The notes below the pieces were generated by a model. It was not told where the DNA came from. It worked only from the letters and a program-made list of their open reading frames with translations, and did not search any database. Of a stretch of DNA of 64,000 nucleotides, positions 8,601 to 22,036 are shown piece by piece. The position numbers and the translations under genes are program-made. Within the stretch, counting starts at the first letter, position 1. Each line of letters starts with the position of its first letter. The DNA lies in assembly GCA_022592435.1 (NCBI GenBank), contig JABYQS010000020.1, positions 298,848-362,847 of the forward strand, written 5' to 3'. Source of the DNA: Cerioporus squamosus. Taxonomy: Eukaryota > Basidiomycota > Agaricomycetes > Polyporales > Polyporaceae.

Positions 8601-11600
8601 ACCACTCACCGAGTCACCATGCATCGCCGGAGGGACGGGACCGTGCGATTCGGCGTCCTCTCAGTCTTCGATGTACTTTACCTCGTCGCGGTTACGGTCA
8701 CCGTCGTGTGCTACCAGGAGCCGGAGGTCACAACGGCTTGTCGGCGAGTGACTTTTGCGCGATCAGCCATGCAGCGAGTTCCCGGTGGTCGGGCTAAGTC
8801 GAAGCAGAGCACGGAGGGTGAAAAATGGGTCTTCCTCCGATCCGGGAGCCTAGTTCCGGAGCTGGTCCGATTGAGAGCTGAAGCCTATACTGTGGAGTAC
8901 AAACTATCCAGTTGCACGGACATGAGCAGCTTATATGAGTCTGATTCTCGCCTGGTTCTGCAGTACCAGGTAGCAGTGGGCTCGGCCGGTGATCCGGTCT
9001 GGTCGGCGAGACCCTGGTCTCGCTCAGGCACATTGCCCGCGGGGATAGGGAGCCTCCGGCTGGAGGGGCAAACAGGGCGGCGGTTGAGGCACGTAGTCTT
9101 GGCCTAGTCTGTTCATACCCTCGGAAGGCGGCTAGTAGTACAGTGCGAAGGAGCGGGAGTCGGTGCGAGAGCCTGAGAGCCAGCGACGAACAAACGGCCA
9201 TAGGGGTTGGCGAGTAGATAGCGACGGTCCGGGTGGTGCTACTGTGTGTGCGGGATCCTCGGACATGTATTGAGCGTGAGTGGACTTGTGGGTTGCCCGG
9301 GGCGGTAGAAGCCAGGAACTAGGATAGATGTCGCGAACTGCGGCAGGAGCATGCGCCAGAGAAGATATTCGAAGGGGTCGCCCATGTGTGAGTCTCTGGT
9401 TGGACGTAAGCAAGTAAGTTCAATTCGGCGGAGTTGTAGAGGACGGACAATTCGAAGTGTATTGGTGCAAGTATGGTGCTGTGTGAGAGTATGAAGAAGA
9501 CCATGGGCGACGTGGTGAAGGGAGGAGCATGAGCACCACAAGAGGAGGGTCATGAGGCCCGGCCGTGGATAACGGTCAGAAGTTTGGGGTGGTGATACGA
9601 ACGGCAATGAATCAAGGACCGCGATATGTGGAAGCGAAAAAGGTTTGGCCATAGCGCGCTGAGAACATGCGAAGGAGGGAATGGTGTGATACTCGGGATA
9701 CATGAACTTTGCAACGCACCTTGTCCCCATGCAATGTATCATCTCGTGGACCCAACCTCGGACGTCGGCTGTGATAGGGACCCTTGCATCTGGTAGTATA
9801 CTCAACCATCCTTGATGCGGCGGAGGAAAATCAGAGCTTCGGATAGCGGCGTAGGATGTGGTCAGAAGCGACCTCATTGAACTGTAAATGGCGGACTTAC
9901 GTTGCACATATACATTCCACCGTCATCTCCACACTTCACCAGTCTTCACAAGGATATGCAGGGGAGCTGCGAGGTTCAGGAGGGAGATACGAGAGCCACT
10001 TTGAAAGCAATTTTGGCCGACCCGAATGAGGAGCGATTCATCTAGCCTTTCAAGCTCAAGCTTGCGGGTAACCAGAGCGCAATTTCATATGATCCAAGCG
10101 GTCAAAAGCCCTCGATGCCCAGCCCATAACCACGAGTGGGACGTCCGTGGTGACCCACCATCCCCACGGCCCACGGGGTCTTACGTTGAGCGTCCTGAAA
10201 GCGGCCGCCGCACATTGCCATTGCACGCTCTCTTCTCCCGTCTCGCACTAGGCACGGAGTCAGGTGGCCCCGAGCCTGGCGCCTCCTAAGGACGCGGACG
10301 TTCTTCTCCAACTCACCGCCCGCGCAGTGGGAGTGGTGGAAGAGCGTGACCGCGTTCTCTTCGGTGCTGCGGGATAGATTACGGGGTGTGGCGCGTTCCT
10401 CGCGGAACATGACCGGGAGTCGCCTGTGTTCTCTCTACGTCCCAACTGGGTTGGGGCGGTGAGCCGTGCGACGCAAGGCGCCAGGGCGTGTCTTCTCGTT
10501 AGGACCGCGTAACAGCCGAACCGTAGCATTGCAGGAGGTGATCCTTACGAGGTTAGCGTCGGCGGCTCGGGAGCAGTTGCCCCAATTCACCCATACAGCT
10601 ACCCTGCACTGTGCTCCTCGCTCCCATCCGTACCCCGTTTCATGTCCTGAGTTGGTACGTTGGTGCGCAGCGGTGAGCTTGAGCTTGATAAGTCCCTTGA
10701 TATTTCAGGTGAAGATCGTCGTCATGACGTACTGGGGCTCGTCGAGCTCGACCCTCCGGTCTTACGTAGGTACTAGGTGGCTTCAGGAATCAGCACAGAA
10801 TGTGAGGATATGGTTCGCACATCGACTGTGGGATTGGTGATATGAAGAGAACCTCCCGCTATTTCAGGAACCATCCAGGGGTGAACCGCCGGTGTGCACA
10901 TACCGGAGTTGAGGAGTCGCTCCGAGCATCGAATACTCCCCGATACGGAAACGCGGGATGAGTTTGTGGCGTGAACCACGGAGATGTACGAGGCTTGCAT
11001 CGAAAGAACCTGGTGACGAATAAGTACCATGTGGTCATCGGTCAAGACGGGCACCGCTGAGGAAGAACTTCGAACTCTCACCAGCTAGCGGCCGCGAGGG
11101 ATGTTATATGGAATGCATCTCCGACGGAGAAACTATAGGTAGCTCGCTGTGATCCGCACAGCCAGTTGACAACGAATGGACATCGCGCAGATTCATGAGG
11201 GATCGACATGAGTTCTCAGCCTTTGACAGGCGTCAGGCGCGCCGCGTCAAGCTGTTGATGGATCCAGGATGGATGGGCTGATTTCGGCTGATTGTGTTAG
11301 TGACAAAGACGGAAAGCCCGTCGAGGGTTGGACGGCGTTGGACGGGAAGAGATGCCACTTGCGAAGAGATAGATGAGCGAATCCGTCAAGCGGCTATGCG
11401 TTGATTTATTACGGACTCCGCACACATGCGACCGACAACTCGTAGAGGCGGTACTGAGAGAAGGAGGGGTGGCGATAAGAAATGGATGTGACCTTCGCAA
11501 TCTGTCCCGACGGTCATAAGTGATGAAGTATTGGCCCTTGAACAGCGGACGTGATGGAGAACTTGGCAAGAACCTTCTGCCGAGCTATCGTCCTCGATAG

Positions 11601-12388
11601 AGACAAGTGCGAACGAACAGCGGGTAGAGGACACTCACGACCACCGGAAAGACAGCGACATGCCCCGTCGTTCATGGGATCACCCGAGCCGTCAGGTTGA
11701 GATGAACTCCAGGCTTGGTGCTGTCCAGGTCCGCCGGCAGAATTGAGTTGCCGTCAAGGGGATCAGCTGATTGACACACAGCTTCATATGTCTTTCAACA
11801 TAGGGAGGAGCCCAGTGTTACCACGAGCGGTTCACGAAGAGTGGATTGAGGCTACGGGCTCCGAGATGACTAGTCATGGGTGGCACGAACTGCAGGTTGG
11901 TTAAGTGAGTGTACAAGTGTGGGTTGCAACTTGCCGAGATCAACAAACGACGAATGCCGAGCGTCGGGTTTGGGAGCAGACGGCTCCGGAGCGGGCCGTT
12001 CCTGCCGAACCACTCAGTCGAACTGGTGCGATTCTCTGAGCATGTGCTCGCCGCATTCTCATCGCCCGTCCGTGGTCGCATGTGGCCACTTTGGAAGACT
12101 AGACTGAGATGTAGGCGAGGAATAAGTCTGGAGAGCAAAAGGTCCCCAGTTGACCTCCAAAAGCAGGAAAACTGGGCGGGTGGCTGTTAGCTTGGCTGTA
12201 TTTGTCTGGAACAAATAGTGTCCAAATACGGACCCACAGTTGAGAAGGAGCCCCGCGATCACGTGCTTCACGCGCAGAGAGATCGGACTGTGTTGTGGCT
12301 GCTCTTCCGCTCGATCCGCTCGTTCTTCGTGTCCGACTCGCTTTGTCTGCTCTTTGGCTTTCTCTGACGCGCCGCCAGGGGCCATCTT
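8601..12388. other. 3.8 kb without a supported gene
   Basis: Several exon-like pieces are visible, for example plus 10709-10764 between an ATTTCAG and a GTAGGT (KIVVMTYWGSSSS), and plus 11909-12120. None chains to others in phase and I recognise no domain. Long frames on the minus strand at 9239-9907 look compositional. It may contain decayed genes. The last few hundred bases are the promoter side of the Nud1-like gene. Confidence 0.4.
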
Positions 12389-15300
12389 ATGTCTTCTGCA
12401 CAGCCTAAACCTGCTTGGTTGACCGACGAACTCGCGGACGTCGACGGCATCGATTGGGGAGATGACGACCAGTCCTTCGACCCCCACCAATCTGGCTCAG
12501 AACTCTCCTTCACACAACCTCTTGGCTCCGTTCTTGTGCGCAACAGCGACCTTGGCCCTCCGAATGATGCGTCCGAGTCAGACAACTCAGGTGGTACGTT
12601 CATCGTCCGCGAGGAGATGCCTGCTGTACCGCTCTTGCCCAAGACACCCGGGCGCAACAAGAAACCCATGGTGAAGGACTTCTTCAGTCCCTTAGCACTC
12701 GAGAAGATGTTTGAGCCTCCATCACCACCACACTCTTCTGCACCACTACCGCCACAGACCCTACGATCCACTGTTGCGCCGTCCGTCCGGTCGCGTCTCT
12801 CTCAGGTCCATGTCCCTCTCTCAGAACCTTCAGTGATGGAAGAAGGCGACGAAGCCCAGCCGATTACTGCTGCTGGGAGCAACCAGGAGCACGACGGTCT
12901 CAAGGTTGATGATGCCCAGTCCCAGTTCACTTTCAGTGCTCCTCGACCGAGTCCGTTCAATCCTGCTGGTCCTGCTCCCATCGCACAGAGTACACCCGGT
13001 CCCACCAACTCAGCCCGCTTCCTGAACGCTCCACCAACGGATCCTCGTCTACGTCTCTTCCAATTCCAATACGACACGTTCACGCGTGATCATCTCTCAG
13101 CCATGGTCGACTCCATAGCCGTAAACACTCCATCAGGTGATGGCCCACCAACGACTGAGGGCAGCCACCAGTCCACACCATCGGGCCTTTCTCCTGTCAA
13201 CGAGAACGAAGCGAGTTTCTCTCGTTTGCGCAGTGCCAAGCGTCTCAAGCTAAGTCCTGCTAGCGACTTCAGCGGCGAGAAGGGCGACGGCGCAGCAATC
13301 ATCATGCGCCCGAACTCCCGACGGGACTATGTCGGCGAGTCCAGGAATCTCATGGAGCAAATACGGAAGGCGCGCGATTTCTCGACCGTCTCCACCGTCG
13401 CGACTTCGCGATCACCTGCCGCAGATCGCATTGACTCTCCCGAGGAGCATGTCGGCGAGCCGCCTCTAAGTTCGTCCTTTCCTCCATTCCCTTCGTTGTT
13501 GCTTAATAATCGTTATGATCGCACCTCTAGGACGACCCTCATTCCTTGCTGTTCCCGACAACAGATCGAGCAAGGACCCTACTCCGAATGGCACCGTTAG
13601 TTCCAAACGGTCTGGTTACTCATCGCTGGGCTACCGCCAACAAGCTCTAAGCCTGATGGAGCAGATCAGAAACGATATGAAGGGTTCAAAGCGCCTGTTC
13701 TCCGGAGACACGGAGGCATCGCAGTTCCGTAATGACGACATCACCGAGGCGTCGATTGTATCCGCAGACAACACCGTCCCCTCTCTCCGCTCACGCAATG
13801 GCGACACCAACACTCTCGCTGGCCTGCGCAGACCGAGCAACGCAAACCCACAAGGTCGCAGGACATCTGGTGCAGTAGGCAACCGAATATCCAGCGTCTC
13901 GCGAGGGAAGCAACGCTCGACAGCCAGTCCACGAAAAGCCTCAGCTGCGCGGCCTACGCACTCTGCGCGACCGTCAGAGGACCTCACTCGTGAAGTCACC
14001 GGGGACTTCACGCGTATGTCGCTCGAGTCCTCCCACATGCTCGCACAGTTCCCCGCACCCCCTGCAGCGACCACTGCGCCTCCTGTACTGCTCGTTTCGG
14101 CCTCTACTTCGACAGCCCCACCGTCTCCTGTCAAGCCGAACCCCGGCCTCCTCGCGCCTTCAACTGCCTCCAGTGCCGTGCCAGCGTACCCGTCATCGTC
14201 CTTGCGCACAGGACGGAACGAGGACATGACGCGCTTCGTGTCGTCAAGTACCGCGTCGGGTACGACGCTCACTGTTGGCAGCGCGGAGTCGTTCGTCAAG
14301 CACGCGGGGCCGAAACAGAGCGCGCAGCTAAACATCATGCAGATCAAGCCAAGCGATGTCGGCGAGCTGCCAGAGAGGGTGGGCAAGATGGTTTTCGACC
14401 GCGTCATGATGCGGTGGGTCAAGGCGACTGCAATCGCTACTGCGGGCATGACGGAGGCGGATACGGATGCTGGCGCTGGGCTCGGGGCGAGCGTTGCTTC
14501 CCGGGCAGGGGCCGAGGCGGAGCCGGACATCGACCGAGGCGAGGAAAGCGAGGACCCGTTCCGTGATATCGAGAGTCTGCGGGAGGATGACTCGGAGCAG
14601 CATACGGAGGGCGAGTCGGATGGGCAGGGGGAGGGCGAAGAAGACGATCTGGAGAAGAGCAGAATCGAGGAGGTGCTGTCCGACGTTGAGGACGCTGAGG
14701 AGGCCGAGCTGACGTCGTTCTCGACGGACGGGCCGTCGCAGGATATCATACACGACGAGGACGGTGAACCGGTCGACACGTCATTTACGGACACAGATGC
14801 CAGCGCTAGCGACGACGAAAGGGAGGAGGAGACGGGCAGCACTGTTCCGACCGCGACACTGGACCTGCCGCTGGAGAGACCTGCAGATCCTGCTTTCGCC
14901 GATGAATCTATGGTCGAGCCTGCGTATGCAGACACACCTCCGAGGTTCCTTACCGCCGCTCGCGGTCACGCTGGTCCCTCCGCCGTCGCCGCTACGCCGC
15001 TCCCAGCGAGTCGGTCCGCCAGCGGGATGACGCCTGTGCCCCGATCCGCGTTGAAGAGTGCAAGCATTACCCCCGTATCCGCGCTGAAGGGGAATAAGAT
15101 GCAGACGCCTGCGAACCGGAGAGGTCATCGTCGGTCGGTGAGCTTCTCGGATGGCAAACACGACGGGCCCATACTGGGTATTGGGAGGAACGTGCCGACA
15201 CCCGATGGCTCTGCTCTTGGTGAGGATGGTAGTCCTCTTGCGTCGGGTTCAAGAGCGGGGGATAGGAGTAGTGCTGTCCTTGTCCCATCTGCGCGGTCGA

Positions 15301-18300
15301 AGAGGATAGCGAACATGCTGGACGACTTGGAGAACACCGGTACGTGCGTCGTCTGTAACTCCATTCTTTTGGTTGCCGACGTTGGCTATGTTGCGCTTTG
15401 CAGACTTCGAGGAGGACTCACCGTCGAAAGCCAGCTCTTCCTCGCGTCCGCTTCCGGAAGCGATGCAGCCAAGACGACCAAGCACGGGCCCTGGGTCTGC
15501 TAGCGGTTCAACTCGTCACGCATCGCTGCGGGTATCCTCAAGACCGACAAACCCGCAGACTCCTAGAGGCGTGAGCGGCAACGCGACGTTCCTGACGGAG
15601 TGCAGCTTCGGCGTTGCCCACGACCGCCTGGTGCAAGTGATAACGGACGTGCAGCCATTCGAGCCGTATTGGGAAGAGCTCACCTCCATCGACCTGTCTG
15701 GGCGCAACATTGACAGCACCGCGCGTCTCAAGGAGTTCTTGCCCAAGCTGGATTCATTGTCCTTGTGAGTACCTGGTTTCACCGTAGACCGTTCTGACGC
15801 CGCCCCATTGCTACGCGAGAGTCGTTCTCATGAGAGGATGACCCAATTGGTGCGCGGAAGAACGGTGGTGTTCCGATACTGCGGTCGTGGACATTGCCGC
15901 GCAGCATGGCAGCTGACTAGTGAGGAATTGACAGGAACTCAAACCAGCTATCATGGCTTAGCGGCGTCCCGAGCACCGTGCGGACACTTTCCGTCGCGTC
16001 GAACCAGTACGTACCTCTAATGTTCCGTCCGCTAGGTCTCTTGCTAATTGACCGGGTTGGCCGCGCGTTGTGACTTAGGTTAACGGGGGTCACTTCGTTC
16101 AGTCACTTGTTGAACCTGGAGAACCTCGATATCAGCCGAAACCAGGTTGACTCTCTACGTCGTAAGTTACCGAAGCCAATAAACTTTGGGAGCGAAGCTC
16201 AAGGTATCATCAATCTAGAACTGGAATGCCTGAAACATCTGCGCGAACTGCGAGCCGATGGCAACCACATCGCGAGTGTGGACGGCCTCCAGAAGATGGA
16301 CGGACTTATTAAACTGAGTCTACAAGGCAACATTATCCGCGAGATGGATCTTCACGACTTCAAGTGGTGAGTTTGTCGATCGCACGTTCCTTCCTGTGCG
16401 CAAGGCATCATTCCCGCCCAGTGGTCGTCGCTCTCGTCTTCGAGAGCGCCGTTGCTGGGGAAGGTCATTTATCACGTCCACCTACGACAGACTGACGATA
16501 TTGCTGTTTGACAGGACTCGGCTGGAGATGTTGAACCTCAGCCATAACCGGATATCCAGCATCGGAGGCCTTGCGTCCGTTCCATCACTCGTCGCACTCA
16601 ATCTTGGTGGGTAAATTCGCATAACCGTCTGGACATCACCTGCCGCATAGAGAAGGACCGTCTGGGCGTCTCCTCGCTAGTTGATCTTCGCTGCCCAGGG
16701 TGACAGTTGCGCCTGAAGCTGCGCTTCCATGTCTCGCAATGCTGATACTGTCTTCTTTCAGACAACAATCAATTAGGCGAGTTCGAGCCTGAAGTCGCCA
16801 TGCCTCGACTGCGGATCCTCCGCTTGAGCGGCAACCGCCTGCAGACCCTCAACGCGACCCCTTTCCCAAACCTTCGCACACTATACGCCGACAACAATTC
16901 CCTGGGTACGATTGTGAAGGCATACCGCCTGACCAAGCTTGAGAACCTGAGCGTCCGGAATCAGAGCGGTCGGGCTGGCCTGTAAGTCCACCGATACCCC
17001 TCGTTCCCACCCTTCTTCTCCTCGCCTTGTCCACGGCTCGCGCTGGGCGTGAGGCGCAATTCGGAGGCGTTGTGCTAATCTGCCTTGTTCGCATCATAGA
17101 TCAATATCGATTCGCGACGTACGTGATGTGAAGCGTCTGTATCTGTCCGGTGAGTGTCTCGTTTCGACCCTGGGTGCGAATCTAGCCGGGAAGGCCGGCA
17201 GAGGTGCCCGCGGTGTATACGGTTGCTGACAAATCTGTCCTAACCTCCCGATCTTTCCTTTCCGTGCATGTTCGACGGATATGCTGTGCAGGCAATCCGC
17301 TCAAGCCCGGATTCCTGTCCGAACCGTGCTACAACCTCGTCTACCTGGAGCTGGCCGCATGTCGCCTCATCACTCTGCCTGCGGACTTCTCGCGCATGGT
17401 CCCTAATGTCCGCGTGCTGAACCTCAACTACAACTTCCTTGAGGATCCTCGTCCGTTGGAAGGCCTGACCCGTCTCCGCAAGCTGACGATCATCGGTTCG
17501 CGGATCAAGGGCGCGAAGCAACTCATTCGCATGGTCCGAGGGATGAAGGATATCGAGATGATTGATTTCAGGTGAGTCGCGCCGAGCCGCGATTCTTTCT
17601 CGCTTCATCCTTCCGCGTTCCGTTCCTTCACACATACGTGCGCTATGTGGAAGGGGTGGAATCTTTGCAGGGTGGCTCGGTGGGTGGGGCGCAACGGCTG
17701 GGAAGGAGTTTCGGCATCCTTCACGTGAGTACCGCATAGTGTACTCCGTGCGACTGCGAACCGCATTCAGAACCGGTGGCGCTATCTCTTCCCTGCATGC
17801 GCCTCCTCCACCGTATCTTTGCCGTACCCGTCGCATTCTTTGTGGCCTCCCGTGCCTCTGGCTCGTGGGCCCGTCTGGCCGCTCTGCTTCCGCGTGTCGC
17901 TTACTCGCGGTTCCATTTGTCCCATTGTACCCGTGCGCTTTTTTACTCGTACCTTGTTTTGGGTTTGGGTTTGCGCTTGACTGAGTATGCCCGATCGCTA
18001 ACTATGATTTCTCCCGCGTGCCTGCTCCTTCCTACACCACCCCACCACACCGGTCTTTTCCATCGGGCGTACCATATTGCGTAACCTGGCACGCACCCGT
18101 GACCCTCCATCGCGCGCAGGATGAACCCTTGCACCCTGGGGTGGTACCTCCCGCTGCTAGTCAAGGACGTACCAGGGGCATTGCAACCGTCCGACAGTGA
18201 TCGCGCCGGAGACCTTCCGGCGCTGGAGCCGGGCCCAATAGGCGGTGCTCGACCGGAGGAAAGTAATCGTCAAGCTTTTTCGCAGGATTCCCAAATGCAA

Positions 18301-18711
18301 CGGGGAGGTCCAGGCTCCAGCTCCCGCCGAGAGCACGGGCAGTACACACAGGCCGACGCTCCACACCTGCAGGCAGGGCGAGGGCAGTCTTCAAGCGCCG
18401 CTGTTATGCTCCCGGATTCAGGCGACGGCGAGGTCCAGAAGCCGCGAAAAGAACGGGGGCAGAACGAGCTTGTCTGGCGCGAACTGGATGCCAAGTTCCG
18501 ACGGGATCTGCCCGACGAGGCGTACGTCGGACGACTGGCCTACCGCGGTCTGGTCATGCGGGCTTGCCCCAACATCGTCATGCTGGACGGCATCGAGGTC
18601 GAGCGGAAGGAACGCGACAAGGCCGAGCGTCTGCTCCGGAGTATCTTTGGCGCTGGCAAGGCAAAAGATGCGGGCCTGTCGGGGATGACCATGGAGGTGG
18701 AGGGGAGCTAG
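12389..18711 (+). CDS. Nud1/Cdc11-type leucine-rich-repeat scaffold of the septation/mitotic-exit network
   Basis: Eleven exons close in frame to 1595 residues: 12389-13469, 13531-15339, 15404-15764, 15935-16006, 16079-16161, 16219-16366, 16515-16606, 16762-16981, 17100-17149, 17292-17571 and 18120-18711. The N-terminal ~1000 residues are disordered, Ser/Thr/Pro-rich then acidic. Leucine-rich repeats follow from about residue 1045 to 1400 (for example LTSIDLSGRNIDS, LENLDISRNQVDSL, LEMLNLSHNRISSI, LRILRLSGNRLQTL). The repeats end in the cap block IDFRMNPCTLGWYLPLL, then an Arg/Gln-rich insert and the C-terminal block ELDAKFRRDLPDEAYVGRLAYRGL...LDGIEV. This order and the cap motif are typical of Nud1/Cdc11, which anchors network kinases and GTPase at spindle pole bodies. 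Most introns fall between LRR units, usually splitting the asparagine-ladder codons. The start ATG opens MSSAQPKPAWLTDELADVD. Confidence 0.88.
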
Positions 18712-21700
18712 GCCGGCGGAGGTGCCCTGCGGAAGGTTTGCGGTCGGATGCAGGGCCGCTCTCTTTCATCTCCCCCTTCTAGTGCGGGCGCGGGACGCCT
18801 ATACGAGGTGCGGCGAGGAGGGCGAAACGCCACGTATGCGTTTCTGGGACGGTGCGACGACTGCGCCGCGCTAGGGTGGTTCGTGGGTGGGAGCGGTCGG
18901 TTCCTTGCTCTCTTCCGGGCTAGCCGGTGCGGGGAAGGCCACCGGCCGTGGTTCAACCGTCCATGCTCGGATAGTCGGGTGCGCAGTGGGAGAGCGCGGG
19001 TGGTGATGAGTGGCGAGCAGAGCAGGGCGGGGATCCGCCACCTGCTGCTGGGTAGCCGCTGGTATGGGTGCTGGGTGCATTTAGCGTTTGGTCGGGGACC
19101 GCGCATCATGTTTCACGATCTATCACATACACATACGACTTGAGCATGTCCCTCTCGCGTTGCATTGCATTAGTTTACTCGATATGTCATCTTACATACT
19201 ACAGACTGACTCGACTCAGTTGCACAGCTACCCCTACCGCCGCGGGAAGATCTGCGCTAGCAGCCGGGCTGTGCGCCGCTCCGCCAACGCTCTAGGTCGC
19301 AGTGGGCACGGAGCGCGCGGTCTTCGTGGACGCGATCGTGACTCTGTGTGGGTACTTGGGCAGCGGCGCGAGATATGTCCGCAGTGCGAAGATGCCGTCG
19401 ACACAATATGCATTTATCGTCAAGCTTATGGAGGCGGTGCGAGTAGTGCAGCATGACGAATAATGGCCGGATACCCGTTGTGATTACAGGTTCAGTAGGA
19501 GTAGGAGATCATGACGACCTAAGTTGTGTGACGAGCAAGACTCGCGGGGGCGAAAGGACAACCGGGCACCGCACATATTGCAGGGCTACGGAGAGCAGGC
19601 TCTCCGCAGTCTAATGAGAATGGTAACGGCAAGTACTCACCTCGCCGTGAACCGTCGACGTCAAAATGGTACAGCTGCGCGGGCGCGAACGAGCGCAGTC
19701 TGCGCTGAGGATGACAATCTACTCAGAGAGTGCTGCACAGTACATCCAGCGCGTGCGTGTGTGAACCCGCTCTCCGGGAGGGAGAGCTCCGGGTGTGCGA
19801 TAGCCACTTGACCCTACTCGAGCAGGCATCGCGAGAGGCAATTGGACGTCCGCCTCCGTGCCTTCCGGGCCTGTGCCGCCCCCTTGGTAGAGGACGATGA
19901 AGGCGTATGATGTTGCCCTTGACGATGAGTATATGTTGCTATGACGCGCCGCCGCGGAGTCCTCAGCTCGGACAGGCAGTCAGGGTCGTACAGAGTGCTA
20001 CTACGTACCAAGCACAAGGACGCGACGGCGACGTCGACGTCAGCGTGAAGGTTCCGACGTGCAAGGTTGCCAGTGTGTGCGTGTGTGTGGGACGCTTCCA
20101 CCCGTGCTCGCCCGCTCCCATCGTGGAACCCTCAGGCTCTCCTCTGTCGAAGTGCCAGTGCCAGTGGCGTGCCGCTCCTACCACATCTTGTTCGGGACAG
20201 CCTGAGACAGACCCGCACGAATGAAGAGAAGGAGGCTGGAGCTCCTGAGCTGCCCCACCTTGGGGGTCCACTGCTGCTAAGAACAGGACTCGGCCATGCG
20301 GTCGTGGACGTGGACCAGGGCCGTGGTTATCTTGCGGTTCTGCGACCTGCGGTTCTGTGACCTGCGACCTGCGGCCTGCGGATGCGCGTTGTAAGTATAA
20401 GCGTGGCAGTTCGGGCCAGTGGTGCGTCCGTGCTTTGCGCCGGGAGGTGCGTGGTTAGCCGCGAATGCAATGAAGGCGCAGTGTCCGCATGCTGACTGTG
20501 CGGTATCGCGAGGGCCAGGGCGAGGGTTTCGCGGGTAGGATTGCGTGAGCTAGGTAGATGGCAACGAGTGGGTGACGTGCTCACGCGGTGGTGGTAGATT
20601 GTATGCAAGTGGAGATGTCTCAAGTTGGGTGTGCGAGGCGAAGCGGGCAGTGAGCTTCAGTCCGAGTCCGAGTGCATTGTCCGGTCTTAGATAATATCGG
20701 AGCGACCCCGCCGGGGGCCTTCGTGTCTTCTTCCCGAGCTTGGGTTCAAGCACCGCTGACGCATGATGTTTCGCATCTTGCATTTGGAGCGTCGGGCGCA
20801 TGTATCACAAGAACGCGAAGGTCGTTGCGAGTCCCACTGCCGGGGAGCTGAGGTCTCATCCAGACTCTGACCCGTCGGACGATTCGACCGGTGGCTACCT
20901 GAAACCTGCGACTATAGTTCTATAGTTGAGCATCACGATCGATTCAGAGAACGCACACTACGTACGACATTCCGAAATCGGGCATACCGGATATTGATCT
21001 TGCATCATGCCCCTGGTGCGATACCGGACGGACGCCCGGCCCACGGTGTGTTCTGCCGAGGTCCGCCTTAGGCTGCTGCTGCATGCACAGTCAACCGGTC
21101 ATGGACACGGCTGCATCAGTACCCAAGGAGGCACGCACGAGCGCAGGAAAAAAAAAAGCGGATGTTATTGCGAGCGAGGCGAGTCCACGGCAGTGGACAT
21201 ACGGACATACGGCATTATTGTGTCTGTGCTCACGAGCCACGAGAGGCGTACGGCATGGATTGATGCACCAGACAGGCAGCCAAACCACTCGTCTGGTATT
21301 CGCATTGTGCTTATCGTAAGAGAGACCCCGTCCACCTACGAATGCGGCAAAGGCACGAGTCGCGGCAGAGAGCAGCTGGACGCCCGAGCCTCCGCCCTTA
21401 GCGTGCGGTTCGTCATTCACAGTGGAGGCCGGAGTGTCGTTGTCAGTATGTAGTGGCAGTGTGCGTCCTCGGAGAGCTCGGGGTGGCCTCGAGGTTCTTG
21501 TTGATGCCGTGTCGTGTCGAGCGTCGAGCGTCGAATGTCGGATGTTGAGCTGGAAAGACAATCATATCGAGCTGAGCCTGAGACACATCCTGCCTTCCGG
21601 CCGAATTCGAAATGGGAACTGGGAACATGGGACATGGGCCCTGTGGCTGCTGGCACCGCAGCCCTCAGGGTCTGAGAGCCGGCGGAAGAAGCAGACGCAG

Positions 21701-22036
21701 ACGAGGACTAGGACGAGCCGACCGTGAACGACGGGTGGGAGGAACGGACGGACGGACGGACAGGGGATATTGAGAGGCGGTGCGCGGACGCAGGCAGAGC
21801 GGCCGCGCCCGGGGGAGGAGAAGCGAGGAGCGAGAAAGTGCGCGAGAACAGCGAGCACCCAAACGCGAGAAGCACGCTGCTGCCAGTGTCCTGTTTCAGG
21901 GCCCGAGTCGCGCCCGGTGGTGTGCGAAGGCAAAGGCAGATAGACGGACAGACAGACGGATGGGGTACCAGGTACCACGGTGGGCACGACACAACATCGA
22001 GAGGGAAGTTGGTAGGTTTGCGCAGTGTGGAGATGG

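Noticed and set aside
8574..9107. 177-codon plus-strand frame just after repeat copy A
   Set aside because: It begins within the end of the repeat, has no good start, no recognisable domain, and an equally open antisense frame.
13631..14935. 434-codon open frame on the minus strand opposite the Nud1-like gene
   Set aside because: It lies entirely antisense to the disordered exon 2 of a well-supported gene. Its Ser-rich composition mirrors the acidic and Ser-rich codons of the sense strand.
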